A stretch of 30,904 nucleotides of DNA from DATKKX01 sp035542775 (GTDB taxonomy: Bacteria > Planctomycetota > Phycisphaerae > UBA1845 > UTPLA1). Where the stretch lies: assembly GCA_035542775.1 (NCBI GenBank), contig DATKKX010000389.1, positions 1-30,904 of the forward strand, given 5' to 3'. The notes below the pieces were generated by a model, which had not been told where the DNA came from, made no database searches, and worked only from the letters and a program-made list of their open reading frames with translations. Positions 26,063 to 30,904 of the stretch are shown piece by piece (within the stretch, counting starts at the first letter, position 1; each line of letters begins with the position of its first letter). The translations under genes were made by a program, and so were the position numbers.

Positions 26063-28357
26063 CTATGTCCCCAGGAACTTGTTCAGGAAAGAAGGGATAT
26101 CAAGCTCATTAACTGCTCCATCACCGCCGAAATCGGCTCGGCATCGATCCCAAGCTGTCGAGTAGCCAGCCAGGATGATTTCAACAAATGGCTGAATGTC
26201 CAGAGCATCGGTCGTGCCATCCGCGTTCAGGTCGCCATTCGGCGTACAACAGATCACTGACAACTCGGCCGCGTCGCTGACTGCGACGCCACACGAGTTC
26301 GTGACGGCTACCGTGTACAACCCGGTGTCCTGTTCCATCACGGGGTACTTCGATAGGCTCGGCGTGTCCACACCGGAAAACCCTTCATCGTCACCGATCG
26401 GGACGCCGTTATGGCACCACTGATAGCTCACGGAGGGATCGCATCCGGCGTTCGCGCTGAAGGGGACCCAGTCGCCGGACGCGACCGTCCGGCTCGCAGG
26501 CTGTCCGATGATCGCTGGCGCGCAATCGCGATGAAGCTCCCAAGTCTGATTTCGAGGATTGAGGCTGTCGTCTCTTCCACCGAATAGCACGAGCGTGCTG
26601 CGCTGGGTGTCGTAGGCGATTTGCGCAAATCGCAGCGCAGTCGCACCACACGCGGGACTCAGCGACCAGGTCGTGCCGTCCCAACTCCAGATTTGACCGT
26701 GAGCTCGGTCATCGGCGGACTCACCAAACAGCACGACTCGACCGATGCTCGCATCGTACGCCATGGAGTATCCTGGCCACAGCGGCGGTCCAACGGACGA
26801 CCGCTGTACCCACATCGTTCCATCCCATTCCCAGGTGTCCGAGAGGTAGGTATCAGCAACGCCGCCAAACAGCACAATGACACTTCGAGCTTCGTCATAC
26901 GCCATCACCGCATAACCGCGCGCAGACGGGCCCGTCGTTGCCGCCAGGCTCCATGTTGTCCCGACCCGTTCCCACGTGTCCTGTTTCGTAACGCCGCCGA
27001 ACAGGACGACCCTTCCCCGACCGCTATCGTACGCGATGCTCGATTCGATTCGCCCCGACGGTCCAGCCGACGTGAATTGGGTCCAGCTCGTTCCATTCCA
27101 TTCCCACGTGTCACCGAGCGGCGGCTCATACAGGTCGCCGGTGGTGCCGCCGAAGAGAACAACGGCCTGACGCCCAGCGTCATACGCCATCGCATGCCCG
27201 GCGCGCTGTACTGGTCCGCCTCCTCCCCGTAGAGTCCATAGGTCGCCGTTCCACTCCCAGGTATCACCATCTCCACCATATCCGCCAAACAACACGGTGA
27301 CGCCGCGATGCTGGTCATAGGCCATTCCGTGCAGATCGCGCGGAGCCGGTGCGCTTATTGCCCGAGGGGACCAAGCTGTGCCGTTCCATTCCCAGGTCTC
27401 GCCATTGTCATCGGCGCCGACCAACACCGTGACTCCGCGTGCCGTGTCAAAGGCCATCGCATGTCCGCGCCGCGGCGAGGGGCCGGAGGTCGACGCCAGC
27501 GTCCAGGCGACGCCATCCCACTCCCACGTATCCCCCAGCCCATGGTATCCAGACCCGTCATCGAGACCCCCATGCAGAACAGCCACGCCGCGCGCTGCGT
27601 CAAAGGCCATTGCATGGGCTTCTCGCGGACTTGGCCCGGAAGTTGCCCGCAACTGCCAGGCAGCGCCGTCCCACTCCCATGTTTCGCTGCTCAATGCGTC
27701 CTCCCCCAGGCCGCCGTACAAGACGGTTACGCCGCGGATCGAGTCATAGGCCATAGCTGTATAACTGCGTGGCGAGGGCCCGGTCGAAGATCGGAGCCGC
27801 CATGTGCTTCCATTCCATTCCCACGTTTGCCCGCTGAGTGTGCCCTCGTAGGGCTCGTATCCTCCGAACAGAACGCTGACGCTCCGCTGGGAGTCGTATG
27901 CCATCGCAGGGTTAGCAACGGCTGGCGGTCCTGCCGCGCAGCGCAAGGCCCAGGTGGCCCCATCCCACTCCCAGGTTTGCAGCAAGGAAGCATCGTCGTA
28001 GCCGGCGCGTTGGACCAGAACCGCTACGCCCCGCGTACTGTCGAACACCATCGCACCTGTATCTTGAGGCGAGGGGCCGTGCGTGCTCAGCGCGGACCAT
28101 GCAGTGCCGTTCCATCCGAGAGTGACGGAAGAATTGGCATAGCCAACGCTCGGGCGTCCGCCGAACAAGAGGGTCGTGGCTCGAATGCCGTCGTAGGTTA
28201 TCACCGGCTGATAGCGAGCGCCAGGCGGCGGCGTGCGCTCGGACCAGACGGCGCAGGATTGTGCAAGCGCGCTCGCTGGTAACACGAACAATGCCGCAAA
28301 CGATAGGAGCGGGTTGATTAGGCTGCATCCAGGACGCAATCGCCACGAGGTCCGCAT
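26063..28357 (-). CDS. Secreted Kelch-repeat protein with Ig-like and dockerin-like domains
   Basis: The ATG at 28357 has GGAGG seven bases upstream and begins a 764-residue protein with a signal peptide cleaved near ASALAQ. Twelve repeats of ~45-50 residues follow the consensus GPSPR..HAMAYDSARGVTVLFGG....TWEWDGTxW. They form Kelch-type blades, enough for two six-bladed propellers. After them come an Ig-like domain (IIGQPASRTVASGDWVPFSA...YQWCHNGVPIG...DTGLYTVAVTNSCG) and a dockerin-like pair (GDLNADGTTDALDIQPFVEI, DFGGDGAVNELDIPSFLNKF). No enzyme motif is visible; binding or surface display is likely. Adjacent repeats are similar at DNA level, which makes the gene prone to copy-number change and assembly error. 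It faces the DUF3857 pair with an 80-base gap. Confidence 0.87.
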   Translation of the reverse strand: MRTSWRLRPGCSLINPLLSFAALFVLPASALAQSCAVWSERTPPPGARYQPVITYDGIRATTLLFGGRPSVGYANSSVTLGWNGTAWSALSTHGPSPQDTGAMVFDSTRGVAVLVQRAGYDDASLLQTWEWDGATWALRCAAGPPAVANPAMAYDSQRSVSVLFGGYEPYEGTLSGQTWEWNGSTWRLRSSTGPSPRSYTAMAYDSIRGVTVLYGGLGEDALSSETWEWDGAAWQLRATSGPSPREAHAMAFDAARGVAVLHGGLDDGSGYHGLGDTWEWDGVAWTLASTSGPSPRRGHAMAFDTARGVTVLVGADDNGETWEWNGTAWSPRAISAPAPRDLHGMAYDQHRGVTVLFGGYGGDGDTWEWNGDLWTLRGGGGPVQRAGHAMAYDAGRQAVVLFGGTTGDLYEPPLGDTWEWNGTSWTQFTSAGPSGRIESSIAYDSGRGRVVLFGGVTKQDTWERVGTTWSLAATTGPSARGYAVMAYDEARSVIVLFGGVADTYLSDTWEWDGTMWVQRSSVGPPLWPGYSMAYDASIGRVVLFGESADDRAHGQIWSWDGTTWSLSPACGATALRFAQIAYDTQRSTLVLFGGRDDSLNPRNQTWELHRDCAPAIIGQPASRTVASGDWVPFSANAGCDPSVSYQWCHNGVPIGDDEGFSGVDTPSLSKYPVMEQDTGLYTVAVTNSCGVAVSDAAELSVICCTPNGDLNADGTTDALDIQPFVEIILAGYSTAWDRCRADFGGDGAVNELDIPSFLNKFLGT

Positions 28358-28526
28358 GATTCGGCCTCCGCCTTTATCCGGGATTTTCCACTTATCATTG
28401 CCATCCTACCGAGGCGGCCCATCCGATTAAAGTCCAAGCCACCCTCCCGCCGGTGTCCTGGCCCGCCGATCCGCTTTTCCGGAACGTGGAGCTGTCGATT
28501 CCAGCTACCCCACATTTCTGAATCGA

Positions 28527-30904
28527 CTACAGCGGCTTGACGTAAATCTCTATCGGGTGCCGCTCGACCTCCGCGGAAACCGGCTCGATGCCGGGGATCT
28601 TCTGGTTCAGCAGGCTCTGGGCCAGCGTCTCGCCCATGATGTGCTTGCCGAAACCGTTGACCACCCGCTGAACCTCATCCGGACCGACAACGGCCAGGTC
28701 GATCCGCTGCTCGTATCGCAGATTCAACTGCTTGCGGATCTGCTGCACCTGATTGACCAGGTCGCGGGCCGTCCCCTCATCGCGAAGCTCGGGCGTGAGC
28801 TGCGTGTCCAGGACGAGAATGCCCGCCCCGGGAATCCGCTCGGCGGTCCAGCCCTCCTTGGCGTGCAGCTCCACCGCGACTTCGCCCGCGTTCAGGAATA
28901 CCCGCTGAGTGTCGACCTCGATCATGAACTCGCCGTCCTGCTCCAGGGCCTTGACCAGGGCCTGAACATCCTTGTGCTTGCCCAGCGCGGCCTTGATCTT
29001 CGGGGCCAGCGAGCCGTGCTTGGGGCCGAGTTTGCGAAAGTCCGGCTTCAATTCGTATTGCACGATGTCGTCGATGTCGGCGGACTCGACGTAGTCGATT
29101 CGCTTGATGTTGAGCTCGTCTTTGATGATGTCCTCGTACCGCTTGATGACGTCGGCCTTGCGATGGTGCAGCTCGATCCTGGCCAGCGGCTGGCGCACCC
29201 GGATCTTGGCAGCCGATCGCGCCGCCCGTCCGCAGGAGACGAGCTGGCGGACATCCTCCACGCTGGCGTTGAGGTCGCGGTCGATGCTCTTTTCGATCTC
29301 CGCCGCGTTGGCCGCGGTGATCGGATAGTCGCACAGGTGAACGCTCAGTAGCGCGCCGGGCTCATGCGTACAAACCAGGTTGCGGTACATCGACTCGGCC
29401 AGGAACGGCGTAAACGGGGCGATCAGCTTCGAGACGGTGACCAGGCACTCGTGGAGCGTCCCGTAGGCCGCCTGCTTGTTGTCATCCATGCCCGCCCGCC
29501 AGAACCGCTCGCGGCTTCGGCGAACGTACCAGTTCGAGAGAGCGTCAACAAACTGGATCAAAGCCTTGCAGGCGTTGTAGTTGTCGTACGCCTCCATGTG
29601 CTTATAGACACTGACGCAGCATTGATTCAGTTCGCTGATGATCCAGCGGTCCAGCTCGGTGAAGGCCTGGCAGTCGCGCCGGCAGCCTCCCTCTGTGGTC
29701 GCCGGTTTCTGGCAGAACGCCCGCAGCCACTGGTTCGGCTCCCACTTGTCGATGTTCGCATAGATGACGAAGAAGCTGTAGCAGTTGTACAGCCGGATGA
29801 GGAATTCGCGCTGGCTCTCGGCGATGGTCGATTCCTGAAACCGGATGCTGGTCCACGGCGTCTGGCCGCTGAAGAACAGCCAGCGCATGGCGTCGGCGCC
29901 CTGATGTTCGAAGACATAGCTGGGCTCGCGATAGTTCTTCTTCGACTTGGACATCTTCAGCCCATCCTCGCCCATCAGCAGGCCGAGGACGATGCAGGTG
30001 CGGAACGGCTGCGGGTAAGCGAGAGCCGAGCGCTGAGTGCTGAGTGCTGAGTGCTGACCCGCTCCGGCCAGCCCGTTCTTGCCGAACAGCATGACGCTGA
30101 TCGCCGTCAGCGAGTAGAACCACCCGCGCGTCTGGTCCAGCGCCTCGGAGATGAAATCCGCAGGGAACTGGCTGGCGAACATCTCCCGGTTCTGGTGCGG
30201 AAAGCCCCACTGCGCGAAGGGCATCGCACCGGAGTCAAACCAGCAGTCGATGACGTCGGAGACTCGCTGCATGCGGTCCCCGCACTTCGGGCACTTGTAC
30301 GTGATCTCATCGATGTACGGCTTGTGGACCTTCAAATGGTCCGACAGGCCGGGGTCCTTGGCCTTGGCGTTCTTCCACACCTCCAGACCCTCCACGCCCG
30401 GCTTGGCCGTCAACGACGCATACGAATCGATTGCCTCCTTGTGACCGCACTTGGCATCCTGGCAGATCCAGATCGGCAGCGGCGTACCCCAGTAGCGCTC
30501 CCGGGAGAGCGCCCAGTCCACGTTCGACTCCAGGAACTTGCCGAACCGCCCCGCCTTGATGTGCTCCGGCAGCCAGTTGATCTCCTGGTTGTTCGCCAGC
30601 ATGTCTTCCTTGAACTGCGTCGTGCGGATGAACCAGCTCTTCCGCGGATACTGAATAAGCGGATCTTCCTCGGCTCGCCAGCAGAACGGATAGTCGTGGA
30701 CGTACTGCTCGGTAAAAACCAGGACCTTGCGCTCCTTCATGTCGTGACAGATGTCCTTGTCGCAATCCTTGACCCACCGGCCGCGGTACTTGGGCTCATC
30801 GTCCGTAAACGCGCCGCTGGGGGACACCGAGCACAGGAACGGGACGTCGTCGGGATTCTTGAAACGCTTGCGGTCCTCCTGGTACAGATCGAAGTCCACT
30901 TCAC
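28527..30904 (-). CDS. ileS: Isoleucyl-tRNA synthetase, C-terminal part (5' partial)
   Basis: The gene runs off the window end; 791 residues are visible and the HIGH motif and N-terminus are missing. Present are the late editing and catalytic core segments (WALSRERYWGTPLPIW, DVIDCWFDSGAMPFAQW), the KMSKS loop (GLKMSKSKKNYREP) and the anticodon-binding domain (ELDRWIISELN onward). There is also a long C-terminal domain (RIELHHRKADVIKRYEDII, GILVLDTQLTPELRDEG) ending without the Cys4 zinc motif typical of type 1 bacterial enzymes. This marks it as the eukaryote-like type 2, which in other bacteria is often less sensitive to mupirocin. Just before the KMSKS loop an in-frame segment containing GQHSALSTQRSALAYPQ is encoded by a heptamer repeat and looks like an insertion. 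The frame is otherwise intact, so the enzyme should be functional. Confidence 0.95.
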   Translation of the reverse strand, partial: EVDFDLYQEDRKRFKNPDDVPFLCSVSPSGAFTDDEPKYRGRWVKDCDKDICHDMKERKVLVFTEQYVHDYPFCWRAEEDPLIQYPRKSWFIRTTQFKEDMLANNQEINWLPEHIKAGRFGKFLESNVDWALSRERYWGTPLPIWICQDAKCGHKEAIDSYASLTAKPGVEGLEVWKNAKAKDPGLSDHLKVHKPYIDEITYKCPKCGDRMQRVSDVIDCWFDSGAMPFAQWGFPHQNREMFASQFPADFISEALDQTRGWFYSLTAISVMLFGKNGLAGAGQHSALSTQRSALAYPQPFRTCIVLGLLMGEDGLKMSKSKKNYREPSYVFEHQGADAMRWLFFSGQTPWTSIRFQESTIAESQREFLIRLYNCYSFFVIYANIDKWEPNQWLRAFCQKPATTEGGCRRDCQAFTELDRWIISELNQCCVSVYKHMEAYDNYNACKALIQFVDALSNWYVRRSRERFWRAGMDDNKQAAYGTLHECLVTVSKLIAPFTPFLAESMYRNLVCTHEPGALLSVHLCDYPITAANAAEIEKSIDRDLNASVEDVRQLVSCGRAARSAAKIRVRQPLARIELHHRKADVIKRYEDIIKDELNIKRIDYVESADIDDIVQYELKPDFRKLGPKHGSLAPKIKAALGKHKDVQALVKALEQDGEFMIEVDTQRVFLNAGEVAVELHAKEGWTAERIPGAGILVLDTQLTPELRDEGTARDLVNQVQQIRKQLNLRYEQRIDLAVVGPDEVQRVVNGFGKHIMGETLAQSLLNQKIPGIEPVSAEVERHPIEIYVKPL
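30032..30057 (-). repeat. Heptanucleotide array inserted in frame in ileS
   Basis: On the forward strand GCTGAGT is repeated three times in perfect tandem followed by a partial fourth unit (GCTGA); the coding strand reads as ACTCAGC units. It encodes the HSALSTQRSAL part of the extra segment between MLFGKNG and PFRTCIVLGLL, a region that in other IleRS proteins is short. Confidence 0.8.

Noticed and set aside
26200..28300. Regular DNA repeats that could suggest a CRISPR array
   Set aside because: The units are ~135-150 bases, translate as Kelch blades in one frame, and vary as coding repeats do.

Overview
The window looks like a piece of a Planctomycetota chromosome, and I lean towards the class Phycisphaerae. 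Four things point there. Several secreted proteins end in dockerin-like type I repeats. A planctomycete-style ECF sigma factor lies head-to-head with a Ser/Thr kinase carrying WD40 propellers. There are large secreted beta-helix and Kelch-type proteins. The isoleucyl-tRNA synthetase is of the eukaryote-like type. GC content is high, so long antisense open frames are common and were discarded. I saw no tRNA, rRNA, CRISPR array, transposase or integrase. All family calls are by eye.

Layout. 1-2.2 kb: the 3' part of a secreted dockerin-type protein, a strong hairpin, and a convergent matrixin-like lipoprotein. 2.4-6.4 kb: a divergent pair, an ECF sigma factor and a membrane-anchored protein kinase with about 14 WD40 repeats (two seven-bladed propellers). 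6.5-8.8 kb: an exported C39-like cysteine peptidase with a propeller-like region and a dockerin. 9.0-10.1 kb: phosphofructokinase. 10.3-13.3 kb: a secreted protein with two beta-helix halves, followed by a gene-free stretch holding a second, truncated copy of the pfk 3' end. 13.8-16.6 kb: a DUF4846 protein convergent with prolyl-tRNA synthetase. 16.7-19.7 kb: two coupled membrane proteins of unknown function. 20-21.7 kb: a PilZ protein and a YhaM-like HD/OB nuclease. 21.9-26 kb: two tandem DUF3857/transglutaminase-like exported proteins, the second apparently catalytically dead. 26-28.4 kb: a 12-repeat Kelch/Ig/dockerin protein. 28.5-30.9 kb: the C-terminal part of IleRS, cut by the window end.

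The cytosolic housekeeping genes (pfk, proS, ileS, the YhaM-like nuclease) are interleaved with cell-surface and secreted genes, and I see no single pathway. The clearest functional pairs are sigma factor/kinase, the two coupled membrane proteins, and the two DUF3857 paralogs.

The most notable signals not explained by ordinary genes are three. First, the pfk 3' end is duplicated in direct orientation 3,543 bp away, bracketing the beta-helix gene. Second, a heptanucleotide repeat array sits in frame inside ileS, with related fragments elsewhere. Third, the second DUF3857 paralog has lost all three catalytic residues.
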